DNA from: a virus
Direction: 5' to 3' (one strand)
DNA: 46,181 bases
IMG/VR virus record: IMGVR_UViG_3300046616_000483
Span: 1-46,181 of that record
Positions 38,184 to 46,181 of the stretch are shown here, in pieces. Position 1 is the stretch's first letter, and each line of letters starts with the position of its first letter. The notes beneath the pieces were generated by a model. That model had not been told where the DNA came from. It worked only from the letters and a program-made list of their open reading frames with translations, and searched no databases. The position numbers and the translations under genes were made by a program.

Positions 38184-41100
38184 TCACTTTGTCCGTACCG
38201 CGCAGGTAGTGCAGAAAATCTGCGCAGGAAATTCTTCGGTCGGAGAAATTTGCGTATTGTGCGATGACATGACTTCGATCCTTTGAGGGCCGTTAGCGGG
38301 AACGTCGTCAATTCGGTAGTTCATTATCAGGTATGCCTCTTCATCTAGTAGCCAAGTAATGTAGTTGAAAGCCTCGGCAAGATTTTTCGGATCATTATTT
38401 GACACTCCCTTGATCGAATTTGGCTTGATGTCCGATCTGTCATCGAATCGCCACTCGCCCTGCTTTATCCATACAACATTGTTCTTGCATTCACGAGCCT
38501 TTCGCTCCGCCTCGTCTTGCGTTTTGAAGCATTGTGCCCCAGGCGCATTCTCAGGCATGTTGTATCCCATGCCCTGGTAGATTGAAGCAACCCCGACACA
38601 GCCTCGGTCAAGCTGACGATTAATAGCTGAACTAAAAGGGCCGTAGCGGTCTGTGAACTCTTTGCGGGTGTAGGTTCTGCTGGTGCCGGGCGCCGGCTTG
38701 TCAATTACGGGCGGCTGCAGACCAGACGGATCTGTGAAGGTGTTCGAATTATTGAATGCATAGGCGTAGGTACTTGATCCCCCGTTCAGGCCTATAGGAT
38801 CGCTCTGTAAGTAGCGGCCTACGGCCGGATCGTAATCGCGGTAGTAGTTGTAAACAAATCCGCTGCCAGCGTCGAATCGCTGCCCCGGAAACCGCAGGTT
38901 GAAAACGAATGCGGTGCCGTCCAGGTCGGGGTCCTGGTTAGGAACGTCCTTGCCGAACGCTTCGCCCTTCCCGCTCCAGGTCCAGATCGCGACATTGCGG
39001 GCGGGATCGATGATCACTCGCGGCGTACCGAGGTGATCGGGCTCGATGTATTTCGCAGACTGTGTGGTGCCGCTTCCGACCAGCAGACCGACCGGTACAT
39101 CGCCTAGCCAGACCGCCTGTTGCCTCGCTACCCCGGTTGCCGTGTAGTCGCCGATCCAGTTCCCGGCCTCGTCATACAGCGTGTACGTGTCGATCGTACC
39201 GTCCGGCTTGGTGATGGCCACGCGCTCTCCAATAGCGTTGTAGCGGTAACCCGCTTTGACCATGCCATTGAGCTTGACTTGACTCAGCCGATCATTAGGA
39301 CTGTAGCTAAGCTCCTTCGCCGTCCCCCCAATGCTGACCGTGTTGCCAATCGAGTCATAACTGCGATTAACGGTGCCAACGCGAGTAAGGCGATGCTGGG
39401 TATCTGGATAGGTATAGATCGTCGTTACCGCGCCTTGCAGGACGTTGAGGCGGTTACCGGTGCCGTCGTAGCCGTAAGTCTCCAGCGGCGTGCTAGTCGC
39501 GCCGTCTCGCGTGATCTTCAGCCTGCCCAGTGTGTCGTAGTCGTACTTGGCTTGGAACGCGCTTTGCAGGCCATCCTTTAACTCGGTCAGATTGCCGACT
39601 TCGTTGTAGCCGTACCCCAACGACAGGCCGCCACTGGCGCTGTCGAGGACGGTCTTGGCGCGGTAGTTGAGGTCGTAGGTTCGGGCTAATGTGCGCCCGT
39701 TGCCATAGTCCCAACCCCTGACCGGTCCAAAAGGCTCATAGGATGCGTTGGTCAGCAGCACCGAACGCGCGCTGCCGTTGGGCTTAACGCCAATCTCCTT
39801 GATGCGCGACCTAGTATCGCGAACGTAATCCACAATTGTGCCATCCGGATACGTCAGGCTTTTAAGCTGACCCGCATTGCTGTAAGCGAATCGGAGGGTG
39901 AAGCTCTTGCCGGCTAATGTCTGGATCTTGCGGACGATTTGGCCGAAACGGTCGTAGCAGTACAGCAGTTCCGTACCGTCCGTTCGCATTGCGGTAACGC
40001 GACCGGAAGCGAAGGTTTCGCCCACGGTACAAGCTGGGTTGACAGTGTCGTAGATGTACTCGACGTCAGCGCTTCCCGTGCCATAGGAGACCGTCTTGGG
40101 CCGCCCTAGCGCATCGTAAGTATACGTGTGTGCGGTGGAATCATTGGCGTCCTTCTTCGTCGCCAAGAGACCGGCTGCGTTATAGGTGTAATCCGTAACA
40201 CCCGTATCCGGACTGGTCAGCTTCGTCTGATCTCCGAACCCGTTGTACACGTAAGCCGTGGATAACCCCTTGGGATCCACTACCCCGGCTACCCGATCAA
40301 ATGGGTCGTATTCCAATCGGGTTTCGACAGCCAGCCCACCCACATCCTGCAAGGTCTTCTTGAGACGGCCTAGCCCATCGAAGGTCTGATCGGTTTTGCG
40401 CCCCAGAGCATCGGTCGTTCGGTCGGGATTGCCGCCGACGTCATAGCGGAAACTGGTTGCATTTTGGAACGCATCCTTCAAAGCCTCCAACTGACCCAGC
40501 GCATTGAATGTACGCGACAGGGTGCGCCTGACGGTTGTGCCGTCGGCCTTGACGTCCTCCTGCTTGCGGTTGCCTGCGCTGTCCAGGGTGTAGTGGATAA
40601 CATCTCCGAGGTTGTCGGTGATGTCCGTCAGCCGCAATGCGGTGTCGTAGGTGAACCGAGTGTACGTTCCGTCTGGCAGAGTGATCTTTTTAACCGAACC
40701 ACTGGGGGTGTACTCGAACCGTGTGATTAGGTCATCGGTCTCTACGGAATCATTTGCACCACGGACCTTCTGGGCGGATAGGCGGCCCCGCAGGTCATAC
40801 TCCGAGTTCGTGACGACGCCATTGGTGTCCTTCGACGCAAGGACTCGACCAGCGCCGTCATACGCCAGATACTCCAAGGTCTGACCCATCGGGAAGTTGG
40901 TTTTCCACGGATCTCCCTTTCGGTAAGGGCAGTTCCCGCCGGGCGTCGCGCAGCCCGGCGCGTCACTGACGTAGTAGTCATAACCGGTTATATCGGCGAC
41001 ATCGGCGCGGGGACCGTCCACGGACTTCAATGCACCCACGGTGGCGCAGGTCGAGCCCGGGGCGGGCAAATCAGCCTCTTCGCAGTAGGTCTGCGTGGTG

Positions 41101-43034
41101 ATTCGCTGGTCGCCCGTCTTCGCATCTCTACGAACGACCGAGGTCAATTGTCGGCGGGTGTTGTAAGTGAAGTCGGTCTGAGCGACTAGATTGCTCGTCC
41201 CATCATTGGCTTGAATCCTTATCGGCCGCGACGTCCCGGGTTCAAATGTGGTGACGATAGTCCGCAACACCGCATTGTTCAGCAGGGTCTGAACGGTTTC
41301 CGAGTTGCTGTTGTATTTCCGGATCGTGGTCAAGCCGGTGTTGTCGGTCTCGGTAACGATGTCGTCGTTGCCGGAATAGGTTGTCGAGGTGACCAAGCCA
41401 CCCACGGTCTCTTCGCGCACAGGCCGTCGCCAGACAATTGGCTCGAAGTCCGTGACCTCCACTCGGCCGCTCGGAAAGGTCACCGTGGTCTGGGTGGGTA
41501 GATAGGCATATGTATACTTGGTCGGCCCGTTCGTCGATTCGATCAGGCGGCCTAAGTCGTCGTATTGATACTCGCGAGGGTGCTCGCCACTTTCTAGAAT
41601 CGAGTTGATTAGCGACGTGCCGGGCTTGTAGCTGTATTTGAACAATTCACCACTGTCATCCGCCACCCGATCGAGGTTGCCATCGGGCGTGTACTCGTAG
41701 GTGATCAGCCGCCCATCGGGCATCAGCGCTGCCGAAACCATGAGCGTGCGCTCGCTGTCGGCGTACTCATAAATATACTTGACCGAGCGGCCTAGGTACT
41801 CCGCGCGCTCCATACGGCCATGGGTATCGTATGTAAATCGGACCTCTTGGTTGCCGTTGTACGTGATGCTTATAGGTTTCTCGGCGTTTGCTTCAGCGGG
41901 GTCACGGAACTCGATCGACATGCCCGGAAACTCGACCCGGACTGCATACTTGGAATTCGCGTAGTACTTCATCGCGGTAGCCGAGCGATCATCGGAGCTG
42001 CGATACCGTTGGGCGTTGTCAACAAAACCAGACGATCGCGTCAGATCGATCTGTTTCCCATTGGGGGTCGTTAGAACAAGAGACTGATTGCCATCGCTTG
42101 ACATCATCAAGCGGTAGTCAAAGGGGCCACGCCAACCGCGGCCGAACGTGCCGCCTACATCGGTGGAGTCGTACTGACGAATCAAATCCAACGGGCCATA
42201 GCCACTCGCGTCAGTTACGGTCTCATGCTTTGAGCCTCTGGAGATATCGCAGGGGTTGCCCTTGATCGGCGAGCAGTGATTAGGCTGCCCGACTAGCTTG
42301 GCCGTGTTCCGACTGTGTACGGTCCACTGATCCTGAGTGTAGTAGTCACCATACGGGTCGTGAGCTGGTCCGGTATGCAGGATATCTGGGGGGTCCCGCA
42401 AACCCGTGAATGGCTGTGGGTCTCGAAAGAAATTTCCGTCGAGGTTTTTGACGTAGTCGTGATTGGTGATGCGTTCGCGTGAAACCATTTCAATAATAAG
42501 GTAATCATAGTCCCAATAAGGCCTGCAGGTGGGATCGTCTTCTTCGAAGACGTAGACTTTCGTTCGCCGAATCTGGGAGTCAACGGGATTGGGGTAATTG
42601 CTCCAGCCCTCATCCTCGAAAATAGGGGGGCAAGCACGCCGCGCCGTGCCCCAATTATTGGTCATGCTTTGCTTGAAAGCTGCGACGGCTTCCGATTCAC
42701 TGAGAAACCATTTCACGACGCCATCGACAATCGAGTTATACTGAACTGGACCCGGAGTCGTTGCGAAGTGAGCACCGGTGTACTTGTACTCGGCGCCTGA
42801 GCCATTCAACGCTTTGATGAGCTTGATGTTCTTAAGCGTCGCATTTACAGGCGAGGATGCCCACAAGTATTGCTCGGCGGCACTTCGACTGGTGAACTCC
42901 TTGTTCTCCAACTCATGGCCGGAGTTGTCGTAGATCGTCAGCTTCCAGTTCCAAGGCGTAATTGGGTCCTGTGCCCATGCCGAGTTGAAGCCTGCAATGA
43001 GAAACAGCCCGAAAATAAGCTGCCAGAGTTTCAT
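38184..43034 (-). CDS. Secreted Rhs/YD-repeat protein with variable C-terminal tip
   Basis: A 1,616-residue protein. ATG 43034 is chosen because GGAAGG precedes it and a clear Sec signal peptide follows (MKLWQLIFGLFLIAGFNSAW, cleavage after AWA). A DUF6531-type segment is visible (CDISRGSKHETVTDASGYGP, FGRGWRGPFDYRL). Then come many YD repeats (YDALGRPK, YDTLGRLK, YNAIGERV) that should build a hollow shell. The core closes with YDPAVGRYLQSDPIGLNGG and DPSGL at about 1435-1439. The 177-residue tip after DPSGL is unlike the core: it has five Cys (RGCVGVASIYQGMG, AQCF, REC, CTTC) and no family I know. Composition is less G+C-rich than the phage genes, suggesting separate acquisition. Confidence 0.88.
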   Translation of the reverse strand: MKLWQLIFGLFLIAGFNSAWAQDPITPWNWKLTIYDNSGHELENKEFTSRSAAEQYLWASSPVNATLKNIKLIKALNGSGAEYKYTGAHFATTPGPVQYNSIVDGVVKWFLSESEAVAAFKQSMTNNWGTARRACPPIFEDEGWSNYPNPVDSQIRRTKVYVFEEDDPTCRPYWDYDYLIIEMVSRERITNHDYVKNLDGNFFRDPQPFTGLRDPPDILHTGPAHDPYGDYYTQDQWTVHSRNTAKLVGQPNHCSPIKGNPCDISRGSKHETVTDASGYGPLDLIRQYDSTDVGGTFGRGWRGPFDYRLMMSSDGNQSLVLTTPNGKQIDLTRSSGFVDNAQRYRSSDDRSATAMKYYANSKYAVRVEFPGMSIEFRDPAEANAEKPISITYNGNQEVRFTYDTHGRMERAEYLGRSVKYIYEYADSERTLMVSAALMPDGRLITYEYTPDGNLDRVADDSGELFKYSYKPGTSLINSILESGEHPREYQYDDLGRLIESTNGPTKYTYAYLPTQTTVTFPSGRVEVTDFEPIVWRRPVREETVGGLVTSTTYSGNDDIVTETDNTGLTTIRKYNSNSETVQTLLNNAVLRTIVTTFEPGTSRPIRIQANDGTSNLVAQTDFTYNTRRQLTSVVRRDAKTGDQRITTQTYCEEADLPAPGSTCATVGALKSVDGPRADVADITGYDYYVSDAPGCATPGGNCPYRKGDPWKTNFPMGQTLEYLAYDGAGRVLASKDTNGVVTNSEYDLRGRLSAQKVRGANDSVETDDLITRFEYTPSGSVKKITLPDGTYTRFTYDTALRLTDITDNLGDVIHYTLDSAGNRKQEDVKADGTTVRRTLSRTFNALGQLEALKDAFQNATSFRYDVGGNPDRTTDALGRKTDQTFDGLGRLKKTLQDVGGLAVETRLEYDPFDRVAGVVDPKGLSTAYVYNGFGDQTKLTSPDTGVTDYTYNAAGLLATKKDANDSTAHTYTYDALGRPKTVSYGTGSADVEYIYDTVNPACTVGETFASGRVTAMRTDGTELLYCYDRFGQIVRKIQTLAGKSFTLRFAYSNAGQLKSLTYPDGTIVDYVRDTRSRIKEIGVKPNGSARSVLLTNASYEPFGPVRGWDYGNGRTLARTYDLNYRAKTVLDSASGGLSLGYGYNEVGNLTELKDGLQSAFQAKYDYDTLGRLKITRDGATSTPLETYGYDGTGNRLNVLQGAVTTIYTYPDTQHRLTRVGTVNRSYDSIGNTVSIGGTAKELSYSPNDRLSQVKLNGMVKAGYRYNAIGERVAITKPDGTIDTYTLYDEAGNWIGDYTATGVARQQAVWLGDVPVGLLVGSGTTQSAKYIEPDHLGTPRVIIDPARNVAIWTWSGKGEAFGKDVPNQDPDLDGTAFVFNLRFPGQRFDAGSGFVYNYYRDYDPAVGRYLQSDPIGLNGGSSTYAYAFNNSNTFTDPSGLQPPVIDKPAPGTSRTYTRKEFTDRYGPFSSAINRQLDRGCVGVASIYQGMGYNMPENAPGAQCFKTQDEAERKARECKNNVVWIKQGEWRFDDRSDIKPNSIKGVSNNDPKNLAEAFNYITWLLDEEAYLIMNYRIDDVPANGPQRIEVMSSHNTQISPTEEFPAQIFCTTCAVRTK

Positions 43035-43423
43035 AAGCCTTCCTTTATCGGAGCGAACCATTCGCTCGCTCCAGTGGTTGAATGTCGCACTGTTCAAGAG
43101 CAGCTCCCACGTGAAATTTGTCGATAGGAACCGCGATAAGAATTCGGCTGTAGCCTGCTTCACCGATGCAAAGCATTGCCACGCTTTGTATGGAGGCGCG
43201 ACGGTTGTTTGTGATGGTGCGGAAACCGCCGACGCATGAGGGCGTTCGGCGTCCCGTTGGAGTAGTGGCGCCTCGCGCGCCCAAAAATTCCCTGTACTTG
43301 TCATGCTTCGTCCTTGGCGGTCAGCGGCTGCAGCTGAAACGATTGCAAACCAAGCGCTTCCCGCGCCTTATCCGAGATAATTTCCTACATTACTGTGACA
43401 TGCAACGGTCTCCAGCCGTGAGA
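43035..43423. other. Region upstream of the Rhs-type gene
   Basis: About 390 bases. The Rhs frame stays open to 43304 but the extra 90 codons contain no signal or domain and precede the true signal peptide, so they are not counted. The promoter of the locus should be here; no clear boxes were found. Confidence 0.4.
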
Positions 43424-43747
43424 TCAGCCAGTTGCTGAATACACTGAAGAATCATTTGCGCTTTGTGCAGCCCGCCGGCCCCTATCGGCCGGCGGGTAAA
43501 CTCCTCCACCGCAGTTACCGCTCCACCAACGGGGGATTCGTCGGTGGGCGGAAATCTTCTTTGGTTTTGGATTGCGTGAGCGGTGATCGGCTGGCCGCTC
43601 CAGTAGCTCGCCGCGCAGGATGGCCACATCGCGCGGAGCCGTCAGGCCGAAGCGGACCTCACCGCGGCGACTCACACGCAATACCCGGACTTCGATCTCT
43701 TCGCCGATCAACAGCGCCTCTATCGGAAAGCGCGATAGCTCAAGCAT
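43424..43747 (-). CDS. CsrA/RsmA-like RNA-binding protein with an extended tail
   Basis: The first 50 residues fit CsrA: MLELSRFPIEALLIGEEIEV, then VRFGLTAPRDVAILRGELLE. The RNA-contact positions Leu4, Arg6 and the Arg of the V-A-I-x-R-x-E motif (Arg45) are kept. CsrA dimers bind GGA motifs in mRNA leaders and control translation. The usual RRxGExLxIG loop is changed to RFPIEALLIG. After residue 50 the protein continues to 107 residues with an Arg/Ser/Gly-rich tail of no known type, part of it over a strong hairpin. Another frame over the same DNA (QMILQCIQQLADLTAG) looks more protein-like, so a frameshift is possible. ATG 43747 overlaps the previous stop (TAATG). Confidence 0.72.
   Translation of the reverse strand: MLELSRFPIEALLIGEEIEVRVLRVSRRGEVRFGLTAPRDVAILRGELLERPADHRSRNPKPKKISAHRRIPRWWSGNCGGGVYPPADRGRRAAQSANDSSVYSATG
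43471..43496 (-). terminator. Strong hairpin in the 3' end of the CsrA-like gene
   Basis: CCCGCCGGCC (43471-43480) and GGCCGGCGGG (43487-43496) form a perfect 10-bp stem with a six-base loop. No T-run follows. If the CsrA-like coding part ends earlier, this would be its terminator. Confidence 0.5.
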
Positions 43748-44082
43748 TATCGCGTCCCCAGAATGCGGGGAGACTGCAGGATATAGTCGTCACAGGCGTC
43801 CCGAATTTGGATGCTCGCATCAGACCATCGCAATAAGGCGTCGAGGTGGTCGGGCGACATGAAACGCATAACACATTCGTTCTCTCCGCCAATTCGCGGC
43901 GCCCATACTTCGGTGGCCACCCCATAGGTCAGGTGATGGTGGCGCGCACGCGCCGTGGCGGCGGCTATACATGTCTCGCGGCTGGCGAAGGGGACGTAGT
44001 TCTCCAGGCCGTCGACTGCTACGCGCCAGTTCAACGAGCCACGATAGACAACCTGAAAGATCACAGATGGTTCGGTCACCAT
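43747..44082 (-). CDS. Small protein of the effector operon, DUF2188-like plan
   Basis: A 111-residue protein: IFQVVYRGSLNWRVAVDGLE, then SRETCIAAATARARHHHLTY and GVATEVWAPRIGGENE. The order strand, W-x-V, helix with A-x-x-A-x-x-R-A and a final strand resembles small DUF2188-type proteins, without certainty. No signal peptide. AAGGAG stands nine bases before ATG 44082, and the start overlaps the 218-residue gene's stop. Its stop overlaps the CsrA-like start. Role unknown; a regulator or adaptor of the operon is possible. Confidence 0.6.
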   Translation of the reverse strand: MVTEPSVIFQVVYRGSLNWRVAVDGLENYVPFASRETCIAAATARARHHHLTYGVATEVWAPRIGGENECVMRFMSPDHLDALLRWSDASIQIRDACDDYILQSPRILGTR

Positions 44083-44732
44083 CCTTCATACTCCTTGAGG
44101 ACGCCGATCCGGCGAACGAATCCGTCGCCGACCCATTGCGGACAGTAAGACCGCCCCGGCATCTGATCGGGATGCATGAACAAACTCCGCATCTCGCGCT
44201 CCTCCGCGCAGCTCAGGTCCGGGAACAGTGCCCACAAGCTGACGTCAATAACCTCATGACTCGGCAAGGTGAGCCACGCATGCAGGCTCACGCGCGCGCC
44301 GGGCGCAATACCGGTGCGCAGCATCTGCTCCAGACCTTCGATCGCGGTGTAGCACAGCCGCTGTCCATTCTGGCGAACGTGACCGAGCGTGTAGGACAGA
44401 GGCACCTTCAACTCCGCTTCAAGCAGCGTTCGCACGGCCGCCGTGATACCGAAGCGCTGGGTAGCGACAATGTCCTCGCTGAGATGACCGATGGACCGAT
44501 GCAACTGCCAGCGAATCGCTGCGATAGTCGAAGGTGAGGCGTAACGCACCGGTAGCGGGTCCATCAACGGCGGCCGCAGCCCCCAGAGAATCGAACGCGC
44601 CTGCGCAGCCACGAAGGCGGCTTCGTAGCGGCCATCGGCGTACTGCGATGATCGCTCGCGGCGGGTTATAAAAAGCTCGCGCAACCAAGGCGGTAGCTTC
44701 CAATGCATCGAGGGGGGGTGAAAGTGAGGCAC
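44076..44732 (-). CDS. Protein encoded just downstream of the lipase effector, function unknown
   Basis: A 218-residue protein. GTG 44732 has AGGAG about eight bases upstream; ATG 44708 has none, so GTG is preferred. No signal peptide, lipobox or membrane segment. Readable parts are RYEAAFVAAQARSILWGLRP, PSTIAAIRWQLHRSIGHLSE and GITAAVRTLLEAELKVPLSY. It lies 60 bases after the effector on the same strand, a place where an immunity protein might be. However, known immunity proteins to such lipases are periplasmic lipoproteins, which this is not. A cytoplasmic chaperone or unrelated cargo is as likely. Confidence 0.58.
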   Translation of the reverse strand: MPHFHPPSMHWKLPPWLRELFITRRERSSQYADGRYEAAFVAAQARSILWGLRPPLMDPLPVRYASPSTIAAIRWQLHRSIGHLSEDIVATQRFGITAAVRTLLEAELKVPLSYTLGHVRQNGQRLCYTAIEGLEQMLRTGIAPGARVSLHAWLTLPSHEVIDVSLWALFPDLSCAEEREMRSLFMHPDQMPGRSYCPQWVGDGFVRRIGVLKEYEGW

Positions 44733-44792
44733 AAAGCGCTCCTGGCCGCCCCTTGCGAGGCGGTGCGGATGAGGTCGGATTGATGGAAGCGG

Positions 44793-46151
44793 TTAGGCGG
44801 TACGCGGTGCGGCAGCGCGCGCCTGTTCTTGCGACGGGTTGTCTATGGCGACTGCGCTCTGCCGTTGGTTGACGGCATTGGCTTGCTGGAACGAGTCCTC
44901 AACCGGGATCTGCGCCGCCACCGCTGTATTCACCTGGGCACGTCGATGGCTGGGGTCTTGCAGATCGCCCTGGACGACAAAGATATCGACGCCTGCCTTA
45001 GCAGCATTTCCCGCGACCACGTGGTCGGCGCGATCCAGCCCGCCGAGCTTGGCGCTGGCCAAGGAAGCTGCGACTGTGCGATCCCCTGATTCGTCGAAGC
45101 TCATGCCTTGTCGCGCATAAATCGCCTGCACGCCAGAATTGATGGTGCCGTGCATCTTGTGATCTGGGTGGCCAGGCTGGCGCGGATCGAACGGCTGGTC
45201 GCCATTTACCGGGAGAGCGCCGTGCGCGTTTTTGAACGGACTCTCCGCAGGCTCTTCCGGCAAAAGTCTGCCGATCTCGTCTGCCACGCCCTGAACACCT
45301 CGTAGGCTGGAAGCCCCGACAGAGACCCCGCCCCGGATACTCTCAATGTCGCCTCTGTACTTATTGAACATGGGCCGGTGTTTGTCGGCGAGTTCACGCG
45401 CCTCCGGCTGCGCGAGTATCGACCGGTCCGGCTGGCCTTTCCCATCGACGTCGAGAAAATGATGCATCCGGTGAGAGTCGCCTCCGGTGACTGCCGCCTT
45501 GATTGGGTTTCTGGTGTCCCACTGACTGCCGTTATCTTCGTAGCCCGCAGCCTTCATCACGTTCAACTCAACGGGCTCAGCGTACATCTGCACTTTTCCG
45601 AAGTGTTTGCTAGCTGCGCTGACCACGTCACCGGCCATGACGTGATTAATGATCTGATTTCCACCCTCGGGTATACGATAGCCAAGTTCAGCCGCGCCGT
45701 AGGGGTTGAATGTCTCGCCGTTTAGGTTGAGCTTTGCGGCGGTGATCTGCGCAAGACAGCCCCCTAGGGAGTGCCCCGTAACCGTGACTTGCGGCTCCAC
45801 GCCACCGTGACGATCTTTGTGACCTTTCGCCATATCGATTGCGGATTCGGTAAATTCAAGCGCGTCGGCCGCCTGCGCATTCGCTCGCTTTGCGACCATA
45901 CCTCCATCAGCGATCAACCCGTCTTTGAAAGGTTGATTGTCGAACTCGCTACCCCGGTGGGCGACGATGATCTCGCCGGTGTCTTCCCGCTGATAAATTG
46001 TGCCTTGATATCCCGATGGTTTATCTACGTGATCAAGAATCTTGTACTTGACTCCGTCAATTTCGGTGCGCCGATTGTCGAGTCTGCTGAGGTCTGGCGA
46101 TCGGTAGGCGTCTTGCGCGAGATTCGCATACTGTTGTGTCGTCACGCTCAT
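44793..46151 (-). CDS. Type IV secretion antibacterial lipase effector with XVIPCD domain
   Basis: A 452-residue protein. The N-terminal class 3 lipase domain (about 10-240) has IIVAHRGSEF as oxyanion strand, nucleophile Ser128 in GHSLGG, candidate Asp175 (MAGDVVSA) and His231 or His227 (GDSHRMHHFLD). The C-terminal 130 residues are an XVIPCD: HPDHKMHGTINSGVQAIYAR, then KLGGLDRADHVV at 368-379, DIFVVQGDLQDPSHRRAQVN, and a Gln/Ala-rich tail. XVIPCDs bind the VirD4 coupling protein and send killer effectors into rival bacteria. It should hydrolyse phospholipids in the target. GGAAGG lies eight bases before ATG 46151. First gene of a four-gene operon. Confidence 0.9.
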   Translation of the reverse strand: MSVTTQQYANLAQDAYRSPDLSRLDNRRTEIDGVKYKILDHVDKPSGYQGTIYQREDTGEIIVAHRGSEFDNQPFKDGLIADGGMVAKRANAQAADALEFTESAIDMAKGHKDRHGGVEPQVTVTGHSLGGCLAQITAAKLNLNGETFNPYGAAELGYRIPEGGNQIINHVMAGDVVSAASKHFGKVQMYAEPVELNVMKAAGYEDNGSQWDTRNPIKAAVTGGDSHRMHHFLDVDGKGQPDRSILAQPEARELADKHRPMFNKYRGDIESIRGGVSVGASSLRGVQGVADEIGRLLPEEPAESPFKNAHGALPVNGDQPFDPRQPGHPDHKMHGTINSGVQAIYARQGMSFDESGDRTVAASLASAKLGGLDRADHVVAGNAAKAGVDIFVVQGDLQDPSHRRAQVNTAVAAQIPVEDSFQQANAVNQRQSAVAIDNPSQEQARAAAPRTA

Positions 46152-46181
46152 GGCTGCACCTTCCTGGCCGTAGTGATCGTG

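Noticed and set aside
43035-43304. N-terminal extension of the Rhs-type frame
   Set aside because: The 90 extra codons come before a strong signal peptide with a good ribosome binding site; a Sec substrate would not have such an extension.
1-46181. CRISPR arrays, insertion sequences, rRNA or tRNA genes
   Set aside because: No regularly spaced repeats, no transposase with terminal inverted repeats and no RNA gene signatures were found on reading through the window.

Overview
The window is a G+C-rich piece of a Xanthomonadales genome, most likely a Lysobacter-like bacterium. Two host markers support this: a DUF3247 protein (a family known from xanthomonads) at 10351-10656, and a lipase at 44793-46151 that ends in an XVIPCD domain, the secretion signal of the bacterium-killing type IV secretion system of this order. 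Most of the window (about 1-37.1 kb) is a lambdoid siphovirus prophage. No integrase or att site is visible, so the left end lies outside the window and the right boundary is uncertain.

Layout. 1-5.1 kb: replication and recombination genes in a tightly overlapping operon (ParB-like protein, TOPRIM primase/D5-type helicase, RuvC-like resolvase, DUF6362), with a long alternating purine/pyrimidine palindrome inside an inverted repeat after the primase. 5.1-7.3 kb: a less G+C-rich accessory block of five related small genes on the minus strand. 7.5-9.9 kb: two DNA methyltransferases. The second appears to have its last conserved motif in another reading frame. 9.7-11.5 kb: a partial duplication that brackets DUF3247 and a cysteine-rich protein. 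11.5-14.9 kb: small divergent genes, six of them behind copies of one shared leader that carries its own Shine-Dalgarno and start codon.

14.9-24.4 kb: a lambda-order head and tail-tube module (small and large terminase, gpW, portal, S49 protease with nested scaffold, gpD, major capsid, joining proteins, tail tube, G/GT chaperone with a T TTT TTT slippery site). 24.4-25.6 kb: holin, lambda-R-type endolysin and nested Rz/Rz1, placed unusually between the GT chaperone and the tape measure gene. 25.6-37.1 kb: tape measure and tail-tip genes, including a J-like tip gene that appears split by a small ORF.

37.1-46.2 kb is read entirely from the minus strand and carries weapons rather than virion parts. 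First comes a Sec-exported YD-repeat (Rhs-type) protein of about 1,616 residues with a cysteine-rich variable tip. Behind it lie a small exported candidate immunity protein and eroded remnants of a second copy. Upstream is an operon made of the lipase effector, two small proteins of unknown role and a CsrA-like RNA-binding protein. Functions are read from motifs and family memory; no searches were run.
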